Shown here: piece by piece, positions 30,301 through 39,657 of the stretch
How the letters are laid out: each line of letters begins with the position of its first letter
Numbering within the stretch: position 1 is the first letter of the stretch
NCBI GenBank assembly: GCA_045106735.1
Contig: JBGCEZ010000055.1
Location: 1-64,000, forward strand
From: JBGCEZ01 sp045106735
Lineage (GTDB): Bacteria; Planctomycetota; Phycisphaerae; Phycisphaerales; SM1A02
Direction: 5' to 3'
DNA length: 64,000 nucleotides
Position numbers and translations under genes: made by a program
The notes under the pieces: model-generated
The model's input: the letters and a program-made list of their open reading frames with translations, nothing else
The model's database searches: none
What the model was told of the DNA's origin: nothing

Positions 30301-31762
30301 CGAAGTGTCTGTCACGCTCGAGGGCGAGACGCAGATCGTGACGCTGAAGCGCAACGGCGACGTGGCCGTGGTCGATGACCTCGGCCGGGAACTCGAGAAG
30401 TACCGCGTGCCCTACGGTGCGGTCATCAAGATTCCTGCCGGTGCCGCGGTCAAGAAGAACCAGATCATCGTGGAGTGGGACCCCCACCGCACCCCGATTC
30501 TGGCCGAGAAGGCCGGCCTGGTTCGCTTCGTCGACATCGAGATGGGCGAGACGGTTCGCGAGGAGCAGGCGAAGGGCGCGGACAAGACCGAGCTCATCGT
30601 CATCGAGCACACCGGCGAGAAGCACCCGCAGATCCAGATCACCGACGAGACCGGCACGATCCTCGACTTCCACCACCTGCCGGCCAAGGCCCGCATCGAG
30701 GTGAAGGAAGGCGACACCGTGCAGGCGGGCCAGATGCTCGCACGTCAGCCCAAGGACGTGAAGGGTTCGGCGGACATCGTCGGCGGTCTGCCCCGCGTGA
30801 CCGAGATCTTCGAGGCCCGTATTCCGAAGGAGCCGGCGGTCACCGCCGAGATCTCGGGCCGGGTCGAGCTGCACTCGGATAAGCGCAAGGGCAAGATGAC
30901 CATCCGCGTCATCAGTGAGTCGGGCCTTGAGCACGACCACCACGTGCCCCAGGGCAAGCACCTCCTCGTCCACACGGGCGACGAAGTGCAAGCCGGTGAT
31001 CCGCTCACCGAAGGCCCGCTCATCCCCGCCGACATCCTCCGGATTCGCGGCGAGGAAGCCCTGTACACCTACATGCTGGACGAGGTCCAGAACGTGTACC
31101 GGGCCCAGGGCGTGCCGATCTCGGACAAGCACATCGAAGTCATCCTGCGTCAGATGCTGTCGAAGGTCCGCATCCAGTCGCCGGGCGACACCGACTTGCT
31201 GCCCAACGAGGTCGTGGACAAGTTCCACTTCCGGGCCAAGAACCGCGAGCTGGCCGATTCGCTCGTGGTCACCGAGACGGGCGACACGATCCTGCCTCGT
31301 GGCGTGGTCATCGACAAGGAAGAGGTCAAGGAAGCCAACGCCAAGGCCGACGCCGAAGGCAAGGAGATTGCCAAGACCAAGAAGCCGCGTCCGGCCACGG
31401 CCCAGACGCTGCTGCTCGGCATCACCAAGGCGTCGCTCCAGGCCGAATCGTTCCTCTCGGGAGCGAGCTTCCAGGAGACCACCAAGGTCCTGACCGAGGC
31501 GGCCCTCCGCGGAGCGATCGACGAGCTGACCGGCCTCAAGGAGAACGTCCTGCTCGGCCACCTCATCCCGGCCGGCACCGGATTCGATCCGTACGTCAAG
31601 ATGCGGGTCCAGCGGCTGGTCGAGTCGCCGGCTCCGGACGACGACGAGCGGGCCATGGTCCGCGACGCGGCGGCAGCGGCCGAAGCCCTGGGAGCCGAAC
31701 CGGCCAGCCCGGAGGTCCAGGTCTTAGGTCGCCCCGAGGCCCAACCCGCCGGCGAAGGCTGA
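27347..31762 (+). CDS. rpoC: DNA-directed RNA polymerase subunit beta'
   Basis: 1471 residues. N-terminal zinc site CGCGKYKGTKYKGIICDRCG, catalytic Mg site NADFDGDQMAVH, LLNRAPTLHRMGIQ, bridge-helix region with HTGGVA and MRTFHTGG, second zinc site built from CETGQGICALCYG. The C-terminal part ends in GTGFDPY, followed by a short acidic tail. No large lineage inserts were noticed. Cotranscribed with rpoB; terminator 46 nt after the stop. Confidence 0.99.
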   Translation: MAESVYDRVNDFGRVKITLASPNDIRSWSFGEVKKPETINYRTYRPEKDGLFCERIFGPERDYECGCGKYKGTKYKGIICDRCGVKVTHSRVRRRRMGHINLAAPTVHIWFFKALPSRLGTLLSMKTADLEKVIYFQDYVVTDPGNTELEFKQVLDEDSYREAIEKFGHTGFTALMGAEAIRELLEQLRLDDLSVELREELAATKSKQKIKDLSKRLKVVEQIRGSENRPAWMVLDVVPVIPPDLRPLVLLESGNFATSDLNDLYRRIINRNNRLKKLMDLNAPEVIIRNEKRMLQQAVDALFDNGRCRRPVLGSSNRPLKSLTDMIKGKQGRFRENLLGKRVDYSARSVIVVGPDLKLNQCGLPKKIALELYQPFIIRKLKEHGLADTIKSAKRMLERRDPEVWDILEQVIFQHPVLLNRAPTLHRMGIQAFEPVLVEGNAIKIHPLVCTGYNADFDGDQMAVHLPLSVEAQAEAHVLMLSTNNIFSPAHGKPIMSPSQDIVMGVYFVTYMDEERRLKMIDQITEVRANGGEYPVRRFRNIEEALLAWDHRQIDLHDPIEVRLHRYDRLVEKEAGASGELPKNRRVVTTVGRVVFNDILPDGMPFYNCTLGKKGCSTVIDDCYALLGRPQTIDLLDSMKEIGFKSSTVSGLSIGISDLRVPEAKQDLLDATQKKVDAVERSCDAGAITERERHNQLLDLWSHCREEITKQLVETLRTDRRDPSNGAELPIADEDAPKYLNPVYLMSTSGARGNISQMQQLAGMRGLMAKPSGEIIDTPIRANFREGLNVLEYFSSTHGARKGLADTALKTADSGYLTRKLYDVAQSVVVNEHNCATLAGVTKRAIYKGEEIDVPLKEAIVGRSSRHNIINPITDQYIVRESEIITPEIADSIEKLGIDSVQVRSALTCETGQGICALCYGMDMSTGTRVEEGMAVGTIAAQSIGEPGTQLTMRTFHTGGVASRSLVDTSYKASNSGTVQLRDCNEVSVTLEGETQIVTLKRNGDVAVVDDLGRELEKYRVPYGAVIKIPAGAAVKKNQIIVEWDPHRTPILAEKAGLVRFVDIEMGETVREEQAKGADKTELIVIEHTGEKHPQIQITDETGTILDFHHLPAKARIEVKEGDTVQAGQMLARQPKDVKGSADIVGGLPRVTEIFEARIPKEPAVTAEISGRVELHSDKRKGKMTIRVISESGLEHDHHVPQGKHLLVHTGDEVQAGDPLTEGPLIPADILRIRGEEALYTYMLDEVQNVYRAQGVPISDKHIEVILRQMLSKVRIQSPGDTDLLPNEVVDKFHFRAKNRELADSLVVTETGDTILPRGVVIDKEEVKEANAKADAEGKEIAKTKKPRPATAQTLLLGITKASLQAESFLSGASFQETTKVLTEAALRGAIDELTGLKENVLLGHLIPAGTGFDPYVKMRVQRLVESPAPDDDERAMVRDAAAAAEALGAEPASPEVQVLGRPEAQPAGEG

Positions 31763-31807
31763 TCTTCGCCACGCGGCCGACCTCGGCCGTCCATTGAGCA
31801 CCCTTTC

Positions 31808-31844
31808 ACGGGCCCGTCGGAACCATCCGGCGGGCCCGTTTTCG
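31808..31844 (+). terminator. Rho-independent terminator of rpoBC
   Basis: Stem acgggcccgtcgg (31808-31820) with ccggcgggcccgt (31827-31839), 6-nt loop, then TTTT. Confidence 0.9.
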
Positions 31845-32164
31845 TGGCTGGCGTGGTCGGGAGGGGCGATCGAGCGGGATTGGGGGGGTTCGGGGGCGCC
31901 CCCACCTCGCCCGCCGTTGATCGCTGGTCGCCCATCGTCGATCGCTCCCGTCGCCAGCACCAGAGCCGCCCCCCGCCGTCCGTCGAAAGGCCTCAGATCG
32001 TGATCTGCCGGGGAACCAACTGCCCCTGAGCCCCGGAGCGGGCACCGCCACCATGCTTCGGATCGTCCGAAGACAGCCGCGTCAGCCGGGCCCAACGCGC
32101 GACCGGACGCTCCCTCTTCAACCCAGATCCACCCCCGGATCACGAAGAGGAGCCGCCGAATTCG
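31845..32164. other. intergenic, no feature recognised
   Basis: Between the rpoBC terminator and the promoter of the secreted protein gene. Nothing supportable. Confidence 0.4.
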
Positions 32165-32192
32165 TTGATGCCCGGCTTTCCAGCGGTACCAT
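32165..32192 (+). promoter_or_regulatory. promoter of the large secreted protein gene
   Basis: TTGATG (32165-32170), 16-nt spacer, TACCAT (32187-32192). Predicted leader about 117 nt. Confidence 0.5.
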
Positions 32193-32315
32193 GGCGGTCT
32201 CACGTGCGGCTTGGGGCTCCCGGACTCGGTCTGGGGCCTTCATTTCGCGCCCCCGTGATGCACCCATTCTGCGGTCGGCAACACGCCCGTCGGCCGCCAC
32301 TCAGGAGCCCCCCTC

Positions 32316-35300
32316 ATGAAGCTCACGTCCGTCGCAGTGCTGCTTGCCGCGACCGGGACCGCAGCCATGGCCATGGCCGCCCCGGCGTCCAATGGCACCA
32401 CGCTCGTCCCTCGGCAGCCACTTCCCAAGACGCCGACCGCCCTGCTCGACACCCCTCGTGGTTTCACCGGCCGGGCGATCGTCAAGTTCAGTGACGATGT
32501 CAAGGCTCGCGTGACCGACGCGGGACGCGTGACGTCCGTCGTCCAACACGACATGTCCAACGTGACCGCGATCCTCGAGGCCAATCAGGTCAAGGCGGTC
32601 ACCGCGTTCCCTGGCGTGTCGCCGGGCAAGCTGCAGTACCTGATCGACCGAGCCCAGGCTTTCTCCGGTGAAGAGCAAGCTGACCTGCACGGAATGATGT
32701 ACCTCACGGGACCGGCCGCGGGCGTCGAAACGGCGACCCGGGCGCTCAACGAGCTCGCGCTCATTGAGTTTGTCCGGTTCGAAGAGACGCTCCACCCGGA
32801 CGGCAACCCCGCCCTCGGCACGTACCCGCACGCGGGCAACTGGCGCGAGAAGCGAGCCGAGTTCCTGGCCAACAACCCTGAAGGCAAGTCCAAGGGCATC
32901 ATGCCGTGGGCTGACATCGACGACCCGTTCGCGTTCGAGCCGTACTACGCGACGGTGGCCCGCGACATGCAGTATGTCGTGGATCAGGATCTCGTCGCCG
33001 AGGTTGGCGAAGGTGAACGCACGCAGCCGGTCCGCAAGAACCAGCTGGCCAACACGCAGACGCCCGACTTCATCGACTTCTCGTTGGGCGGCGACGAATG
33101 CGAAATGGGCAACGGCAATTGTTTCGACCCCGCCGGCAACGGCGATATGGCATGCGATGACGCGGCCTGCTGTGCGACCATCGGCGACCTCGATGAGTTC
33201 TGCGTGATGGAGGAATGGGACGTCATCTGCGCAGCCCAGGCCAACCTGTTCTGCGGCATCCACGTGCCCAACGATCCCGACGCGCCGACCGTGCCGCCCG
33301 CCGGCCCGGACCGCTGCGCCCGCGGCATCTTCGCCCAGAGCTGCTTCGCCTTCGGCCCGCTCGGCGGTTGCTCGAACGGTGGCTGCTGCTTCTTGATCTG
33401 CGAGTTGGATCCCAACTGCTGCAACGTGTGGGATGCGGCGTGCATCGATCTGGCCCTCAATCGATGCCGTGAAGACATCGACATGGATGCCGTCACCCCG
33501 GACCTCTCCGAGATCCAGGGCTACGCGAGCGGGGCCCCGTACACCTTCCCGCTTCCGGTGGCCTACCCGTGGGATCGCTACAGCTTCCCCGAACTCGCCG
33601 CGGGCGGCCCGGCGATCGGCGGCAACGGCGTCGGCTATGACATCTTCCAGGCTGGCGAATCCTTCAGCGACTTCGGCGTTGACGGTGTCGCAAACACCAA
33701 CGACGAAGGCGAAGGCAATGGCTGGTTCGACGGCGGCGAGCCGTGGGATGACTTCGGCCGCGACGGCGTCGACGGCACCTTCGACGACGGCGAAGGCGAC
33801 AACATCTGGACCGAGCCCGGCGGCATCCTCGGCTTTGCCCAGCAGGCATTCTTCCGCGACGGGATCGACCGATTCGGCCAGGGCATCCTCGCCCGCGGCG
33901 ACACGTTGAACATCGCCTTCGTGGACGCGTCCTTCTACCCGGACCACGAGGAGTTCGCCCCGCTCAGCGTCGGCAGTGTTGTCCTCGACCCCGACCAGCG
34001 CGTGATCCCCGAAGCGGGGCAGCGACTGTGGACCGACGAAGAGATTGCCAGCCCGAGCCGCGGCACGGCCATCGCTTCGATCGTCTGCGCTCGCGACGAA
34101 ACCCAGTTCGGCATCGCTTCCCGCGGTGTGACCGGCATGGTCCCGAACGCCCAAGGCTACTTCTATCCGGTGACCACGGTCGACGTCGGCCCGCGCGAGC
34201 TTGCGGCCTGGTCCAACGCCATCGCCGAACTTGAATTCGGCGACATGATCTTGGCGACCTACTCGGCCGGCACGTCGATCCTGCCGAACCTGCCGGACGT
34301 GAACATCCTGATGCAGATCGCCACCGCCTCAGGCATCGGCGTCTTCACGCAAGCGGGTGACGGTTGCCGCGATATCAGCGGCGAATCCATTTTCCCTGAC
34401 GTCGGCCAAGTGACCGTCGGAGCCGGTTCGCCGGGGACGAACACGGCTGCTTTGATTCCGTTCCGGATTCCGTCGTCGAACTTTCAGAGCATCGAGGACT
34501 TCGAGGGACTGAACTCGACCACGATCCATCACCGGGCGTGGGGCGCCTTCGTGGCCGCGGCTGGATTCGGCGACCTGTTCCGAATCGACGGCGCGCCGGG
34601 AACGGGCATCAACCCCGACCGCGCCTACACCGGCCAGTTCGGCGGCACGGGAGCGGCGGCGGCCCAAATCTGCGGCGTCTACGCCGCGGTCCAAGGATTG
34701 CACAAGCAGTACTACGGCTTCCCGATGGCTCCCGCGTTGGCTCGCGGCCTCATGAACGGCGGCCCCTCGGGCGCCGGTGTGGGAGCCCGACTGTTCGGCG
34801 TCATTCCCGATACACAGCCGTGCGGATTGGATACCGCTGTCGAGGACGGCAACGTCAACGACATTGGCACGTATCCGCAGCTCGCAGGTCCGAACAGTGT
34901 GGTCACGCGGCTCGTCGGCCTCGATTCCGTCGAGTACGCCGACTCGCCGTACGTTCGCGACGTGATCCTGGCCCGCGGCGAGTATCGCGGCGGCAGCGTC
35001 TTCGCGATCCGCGGCAACGACGGTCAGTTCTACCGAGCTGAGTCTGAGGACACGCCGGCCGGTGCCCGGCCTCGCGACAGCGGCCCGAGTGGCCTCCGCG
35101 CGGGTTTGCTCACGCTGGTCCCCGAGATGGCGAGCGCTCGCTACTTGGTCGGCGGTGACATCACCGACCTCGTGATCATCGGCGAGTCGCCGACGAATTC
35201 CCCGACGCAGATGGCCATGGACGTCGTCAGCGGACCGAGCGAAGTCTTCACGGTCATCCTCGCCGAGATGTTCAATTACCGAGCGAATCGATGGCAGCTC

Positions 35301-35495
35301 ATCGGTGCGTCGGTTGGTGGCAACGGCACGTTCGCAGTGCCGAATCCCGCGGACTTCGTTGGCGTGGACAACCGGATCGTGGGCCGCGTCTACTACGTCG
35401 GCTGGCCTGGGATCGGAAACCAGGGCAACGGCACCAGTTTCAGTTCGCGGACCGACCTGGTGAACTTCACCATCGTGGGCGGCATCGACGGCTGA
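32316..35495 (+). CDS. secreted subtilisin-fold protein lacking catalytic His and Ser, with cysteine-rich modules
   Basis: 1059 residues with a signal peptide (MKLTSVAVLLAATGTAAMAMAA). Residues ~265-390 hold two planctomycete-type cysteine-rich modules (ACDDAACCATIGDLDEFC, then GGCSNGGCC..DPNCCNVWDAAC). Residues ~445-505 are an Asp/Gly-rich, probably calcium-binding stretch. From ~530 the subtilase order appears. The Asp block is intact (IAFVDASFYPDHEEF, D537). The His block reads SRGTAIAS, with R582 in place of His. The oxyanion region is QAGDGC, and the Ser block reads GGTGAAAAQICG, with G779 in place of Ser. It is therefore very likely a non-catalytic S8 homologue, perhaps a binding or surface protein. 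SD is weak; own promoter and terminator. Confidence 0.85.
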   Translation: MKLTSVAVLLAATGTAAMAMAAPASNGTTLVPRQPLPKTPTALLDTPRGFTGRAIVKFSDDVKARVTDAGRVTSVVQHDMSNVTAILEANQVKAVTAFPGVSPGKLQYLIDRAQAFSGEEQADLHGMMYLTGPAAGVETATRALNELALIEFVRFEETLHPDGNPALGTYPHAGNWREKRAEFLANNPEGKSKGIMPWADIDDPFAFEPYYATVARDMQYVVDQDLVAEVGEGERTQPVRKNQLANTQTPDFIDFSLGGDECEMGNGNCFDPAGNGDMACDDAACCATIGDLDEFCVMEEWDVICAAQANLFCGIHVPNDPDAPTVPPAGPDRCARGIFAQSCFAFGPLGGCSNGGCCFLICELDPNCCNVWDAACIDLALNRCREDIDMDAVTPDLSEIQGYASGAPYTFPLPVAYPWDRYSFPELAAGGPAIGGNGVGYDIFQAGESFSDFGVDGVANTNDEGEGNGWFDGGEPWDDFGRDGVDGTFDDGEGDNIWTEPGGILGFAQQAFFRDGIDRFGQGILARGDTLNIAFVDASFYPDHEEFAPLSVGSVVLDPDQRVIPEAGQRLWTDEEIASPSRGTAIASIVCARDETQFGIASRGVTGMVPNAQGYFYPVTTVDVGPRELAAWSNAIAELEFGDMILATYSAGTSILPNLPDVNILMQIATASGIGVFTQAGDGCRDISGESIFPDVGQVTVGAGSPGTNTAALIPFRIPSSNFQSIEDFEGLNSTTIHHRAWGAFVAAAGFGDLFRIDGAPGTGINPDRAYTGQFGGTGAAAAQICGVYAAVQGLHKQYYGFPMAPALARGLMNGGPSGAGVGARLFGVIPDTQPCGLDTAVEDGNVNDIGTYPQLAGPNSVVTRLVGLDSVEYADSPYVRDVILARGEYRGGSVFAIRGNDGQFYRAESEDTPAGARPRDSGPSGLRAGLLTLVPEMASARYLVGGDITDLVIIGESPTNSPTQMAMDVVSGPSEVFTVILAEMFNYRANRWQLIGASVGGNGTFAVPNPADFVGVDNRIVGRVYYVGWPGIGNQGNGTSFSSRTDLVNFTIVGGIDG

Positions 35496-35566
35496 CCTGA
35501 GGGCCGGCCTCATGGCCGGTTCAATTCGCCGGTCGGGACTCGTCCCGGCCAGCACGTGCATCACAC

Positions 35567-35597
35567 GGCGGGAGTCCTTCGGGGCTCCCGCTTTTTC
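35567..35597 (+). terminator. Rho-independent terminator after the large secreted protein
   Basis: Stem gcgggag (35568-35574) with ctcccgc (35585-35591), apical tcc-ttcg-ggg pairs, then five T. Confidence 0.87.
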
Positions 35598-35758
35598 GTG
35601 CGCCGTCGCCGCGGGTCTCTCCCGTCCCCGTCCCCGTCCTCTTCCCCCGCCGCGATGACCAGATCCCGCGCAGCGCCCGCGGCGGCCGGGTGTCCCGAAA
35701 CACGCCCGGATCACCCTCAGATCCCTCCCGGATCGCCTGGGTTCCCCGGGATCCGGTC

Positions 35759-35786
35759 TTGCCCGGCGGGAATTCCCGGGTACGTT
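35759..35786 (+). promoter_or_regulatory. possible promoter of the dockerin protease gene
   Basis: TTGCCC (35759-35764), 16-nt spacer containing the palindrome gggaattccc, TACGTT (35781-35786). Leader of ~220 nt; the rest of 35598-36008 shows no other feature. Confidence 0.35.
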
Positions 35787-36008
35787 CTGGGAACGCGGTT
35801 GGGACGAATGATCCGGGGCCGAGCCGCATTGGTCCTCCGGGGAGGACCAGAACGCGTTCTCGTGCCCGCCGAATCCGCCCGGCGGCGCCGTCGAATGCAT
35901 CTTCGACCCCGCGTCGGCCGGCTTCCGCCTCGGACCGTGCCCGAATGTCCGCCTCGTCCACCCTCCGCGCCCCCTCCTGCCCCATCCGCCCCCCTCGGAG
36001 TCGCCCCC

Positions 36009-37607
36009 ATGGCGTTCACCCCGCGATCGCTCCTGCTGGCCACGTCCCTCGTCGCGAGCGTGATGACTGCTCCCGCCGCCCTCGCCGGCGGCGAGGATCC
36101 CCGGGCCGCCCTCGACTTCGATGAACTGATCGCCCGCCTCGGCGCCAAGGCTCCGACCGGTACCGGCGTGGTCATGGGCATGGTTGAAGCCCGCGATGGC
36201 AACGGGAACTTCGGCCCGAACCTCTCGACGCCCGAGCTGGCCGGCAAGAACGTGACGATCGTCAGCTCTGGCGCCCCCGGCTCCTCTGGCCACGCCACCA
36301 CCGTGCTGCAGCACTTCGTCGGCGACGACACCTCGCTGGCCCCTGGCGTGAGCGACGTCTACCTGTGGGAAGCCGTCGACTGGATCAATGGATTTCTTCG
36401 CACGGGAATGGGCGGCGGCACGGGCCCGTTGCCCTTGCCCGATGACATTCGCACGTTCAACAACTCGTGGACCGGCAGCGGCCCCACCACGCTCATCAAC
36501 GACGCGATGCGGCGGGCGGATCTTGTCGTGGAACGCGATGACCTGCTGCTCGTTGTCGGGGTGACCAACGATGGGTCCACCAACCCGCCGCTGCTCAGCC
36601 ACACGTTCAACGCGCTCAGCGTGGGCGTGCGCGATGGCACCCACGCCACGTCGGCCACCGGCAACCCGGGCATCGACGGGCCGGGCCGCATGAAGCCCGA
36701 AATCGTTGGCGCCGAGAACTTCACGAGCTTCGCCACCCCGCAGATCGGGGCGATCGGCGCGGTCCTGATCGAGACGGCCCTGACGCACCCTGGCCTGGCC
36801 GGGAATCTGGACGCCGATCGCATCGAGGTCCTGCGGGCCGCGATCCTCGCCTCGGCGACCAAAGAGAACCAGCTCACCGGCACGTGGAGCAACGGGGCGA
36901 TCACCAGCGGCCCCGATCGCGGCACGACGGTGACCCCCATCGATGACGTCGTCGGCGTCGGCCTGGCCAATGTGAACCGGGCCCACTTGCTGCTGACCGC
37001 ACTGGAACAGCCGGGCGGCGATACGGCCGGGGATGCCCCCGTCGTTCCGTCCCGCGGCTGGGGCTACGACACCATCGGCCTGGATCAGTCGCGATTCTGG
37101 CGCATCGACGTGCCGGCCGGGGCGGACTCGTTCTCGGTGGCCGCGTCGTGGAATCGCCGCGTCCGGCTCAGTACCGGTGCGTGGTTCGCTCCCGATTTGG
37201 ACCTCATCCTGTGGCGGGTGGACGCCGCCGGCGACCTGCAACCGCTCACCGGCGACGCCGGCCTCGCTTGGTTTGATGGCGGGAATGTGACGAGCCAGAG
37301 TCCGGTGGACATGGTCGAGCACCTCCACGTCACCGGTCTGGCCGCGGCCACGTACGTGCTCGAAGTCCGTCGGCTGGACAATGGCGGCCTGCCGCCAGCC
37401 AACTGGCCCTTCGCCGTGGCCTGGTACGGCCCCGAGGGCGCCGCCGGCATCCCCGAAGACATCAACGGCGATGGCGTGGTCGACTTCGGCGACCTGCTGG
37501 CCGTGATTTCCGAGTGGGGCACCTGCCCGGGCTGCGACGCGGACATCGATGGCAACGGCGAAGTCGATCTGATCGACCTGCTCAACGTGCTGGCCGCATT
37601 CTCCTGA
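36009..37607 (+). CDS. secreted S8-like protease with C-terminal dockerin-type repeats
   Basis: 532 residues. Signal peptide at MAFTPRSLLLATSLVASVMTAPAALAG. Subtilase elements: His block GHATTVLQHF (H95), oxyanion Asn in GVTNDG (N187), Ser block NFTSFATPQIGAIG (S240). The usual Asp position reads VVMGMVEARDGNG, with Glu or a shifted Asp, so activity is likely but not certain. A beta-rich domain follows (~340-480), then two EF-hand-like dockerin repeats (DINGDGVVDFGDLLAVISEW and DIDGNGEVDLIDLLNVLAAF) joined by GTCPGC, the planctomycete C-terminal form. CGGAG precedes ATG 36009 by about 10 nt. Likely exported and possibly surface-anchored. Confidence 0.87.
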   Translation: MAFTPRSLLLATSLVASVMTAPAALAGGEDPRAALDFDELIARLGAKAPTGTGVVMGMVEARDGNGNFGPNLSTPELAGKNVTIVSSGAPGSSGHATTVLQHFVGDDTSLAPGVSDVYLWEAVDWINGFLRTGMGGGTGPLPLPDDIRTFNNSWTGSGPTTLINDAMRRADLVVERDDLLLVVGVTNDGSTNPPLLSHTFNALSVGVRDGTHATSATGNPGIDGPGRMKPEIVGAENFTSFATPQIGAIGAVLIETALTHPGLAGNLDADRIEVLRAAILASATKENQLTGTWSNGAITSGPDRGTTVTPIDDVVGVGLANVNRAHLLLTALEQPGGDTAGDAPVVPSRGWGYDTIGLDQSRFWRIDVPAGADSFSVAASWNRRVRLSTGAWFAPDLDLILWRVDAAGDLQPLTGDAGLAWFDGGNVTSQSPVDMVEHLHVTGLAAATYVLEVRRLDNGGLPPANWPFAVAWYGPEGAAGIPEDINGDGVVDFGDLLAVISEWGTCPGCDADIDGNGEVDLIDLLNVLAAFS

Positions 37608-37695
37608 ACCGCGAGCGACCGCCGATGCCCGCCGAGCCCCGTGCCCGGCGCGGCCCCCGTTTGACGTGACCGCGCCCCTCTGATCGACTGGCAGG

Positions 37696-39417
37696 ATGCG
37701 AGTGATCCTGCGCACCCTTCCGTCGGCCATCATCCTCTCGGTGCTGGGCGTCCTGCTGCTCTACCCGATCTGGCTCACCGTCCGCGGTGGCTTCATCGGG
37801 GAGAACGGCTTCACGCTCCAACACCTGAAGGTGATCCTCGCCGACCCGCCGATTCGCCAGGGCATGATCAACGCGTTCGGGATCGCCTTCGGCACGACCG
37901 CCCTCTCGCTGCTGATCGGCCTGCCGCTGGCCGTCCTGAACGCCCGGTACGAGTACCCCGGCAAGACGGCCCTCGCCGCCCTGATCCTGGTGCCGCTGAT
38001 CCTGCCCCCGTTCGTCGGGGCCATCGGCATCCACCACATGCTCGGCCGCTACGGCGCGGTCAACACGATGCTCGTGGAGTCGGGCCTGCTAGACGGCCCG
38101 ATCGACTTCATCGGCCGCGGCGGCTTCTGGGCGATCGTGGTGGTGCAGGCCCTGCACCTCTACCCCATCGTCTACCTCAATGCGACGGCGGCCCTGGCCA
38201 ACCTTGACCCGGCCCTGGACGAGGCGGCGGAAAATCTCGGGGCGAGCGGCTGGCGCCGTTTCCGCGAGATCACCCTGCCGCTGATCCGGCCCGGCCTCTT
38301 TGCCGGCTGCACCATCGTCTTCATCTGGGCCTTCACCGAGCTCGGGACGCCGCTGATGTTCGACTACCAAGTCGTCACGCCGGTCCAGATCCTCAACGGG
38401 CTCAAGGAAATGGGCGGCGGCGGCGGTCCGACGTACGCCCTGACCGGGGTGATGCTCTTCGTGGCCGTGCTCAGCTACGTCATCGGCCGCAAGCTCTTTG
38501 GCGGCCAGGCCCACGCGATGTACGGCAAGGCCTCGGTTCAGGCCCGGACCACGCAGCTCACCGGATCCGCGGCGGCCCTGGCCACGCTGACCTTCGCCGG
38601 CGTCACGTTCATCGCCGTCCTGCCCCACCTCGGCGTGATGGTCACCAGCATCGCCAAGTCGGGCAGTTGGTACCAGAGCGTCCTGCCGACGGAGTTCACC
38701 GGCGAACACTGGTCGGGCGCCCTGTCGCACCCGCTGGCCGTCGGCAGCATTCGCAACAGCCTGTTCTACGCGTCGATCGCGATGATGCTCGACATCGTCG
38801 CCGGCGTGGTGATCGCCTACATCGTCGTCCGCACGCGGGCCCCCGGCCGCAAGCTGATCGACGCCCTGACGATGCTGCCGCTCGCGGTGCCGGGCCTGGT
38901 GATGGCCTTCGGCTACGTGGCCATGACCCTCGAGTGGCCGTTCACCGAGGGCGCCCCGCTGCACGGGGTGGCCGACGTGCTGGGCGCCGAGCCGAATCCG
39001 GTGCTGCTGCTGATCGTGGCCTACGCCGTTCGCCGCCTGCCGTACGTCGTGCGGTCGGCGATCGCCGGGCTCGAGCAGACTTCGGTGGAGCTGGAAGAAG
39101 CGGCCATGAACATGGGGGCGACCCGGGTCCGGGCGGTGCGGACGGTGATTCTGCCGTTGATCGCCGCCAACCTGGTGGCCGGCGGCATGCTGGCCTTCAG
39201 CTTCGCCATGCTCGAAGTCTCCGACAGCCTGATCCTGGCCCAGCGGGCGGAGCATTTCCCCATCACCAAGGCGATCTACGTGCTGTTCGAGCGGCTGGGC
39301 GACGGCTCGGCCATCGCCAGCGCGATGGGCGTCTGGGGCATGGTCCTCCTGGCGCTGACCCTGGTGGGAGCCTCGCTGATGATGGGCAAACGGATGGGCG
39401 CGATCTTCCGCGTCTGA
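37696..39417 (+). CDS. fused iron-type ABC transporter permease (two BPD domains)
   Basis: 573 residues, about 12 hydrophobic segments. Each half has its own EAA loop for the ATPase: DEAAENLGASGWRRFREITL and EEAAMNMGATRVRAVRTVIL. The layout matches FbpB/AfuB permeases for ferric iron, and related polyamine or thiamine systems. No substrate-binding protein or ATPase gene is adjacent (the ABC ATPase at 60418 is LptB). ATG 37696 follows gcagg directly, so the start is not firmly set. Substrate unproven. Confidence 0.88.
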   Translation: MRVILRTLPSAIILSVLGVLLLYPIWLTVRGGFIGENGFTLQHLKVILADPPIRQGMINAFGIAFGTTALSLLIGLPLAVLNARYEYPGKTALAALILVPLILPPFVGAIGIHHMLGRYGAVNTMLVESGLLDGPIDFIGRGGFWAIVVVQALHLYPIVYLNATAALANLDPALDEAAENLGASGWRRFREITLPLIRPGLFAGCTIVFIWAFTELGTPLMFDYQVVTPVQILNGLKEMGGGGGPTYALTGVMLFVAVLSYVIGRKLFGGQAHAMYGKASVQARTTQLTGSAAALATLTFAGVTFIAVLPHLGVMVTSIAKSGSWYQSVLPTEFTGEHWSGALSHPLAVGSIRNSLFYASIAMMLDIVAGVVIAYIVVRTRAPGRKLIDALTMLPLAVPGLVMAFGYVAMTLEWPFTEGAPLHGVADVLGAEPNPVLLLIVAYAVRRLPYVVRSAIAGLEQTSVELEEAAMNMGATRVRAVRTVILPLIAANLVAGGMLAFSFAMLEVSDSLILAQRAEHFPITKAIYVLFERLGDGSAIASAMGVWGMVLLALTLVGASLMMGKRMGAIFRV

Positions 39418-39657
39418 GGCCCCGCGCCCCGTGAAACCGACCGTGTTCTCGGCCCGCCTTCCGGTCGCCGACGAAAAGCCCCCCGCGGGGCAGGATCCCG
39501 CCCCCGTTCCGGCCGTCACGGCCGCCGGAGGCGGCTATCATCGACCGAACCGAGATCGCCGATGCCGGAGATGGGGACCTGCCCCTGACCGCACGCCGGG
39601 ACGCCCCGGCACCCCCTCCGCATCCGCCCTTGCCCTTCGCCCCGGAGTCGCCTTCCG

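Noticed and set aside
32301..39519. Long antisense frames over the two secreted proteins and the ABC permease
   Set aside because: Same codon-bias artefact; no motifs, and they cross several real genes and intergenic signals.
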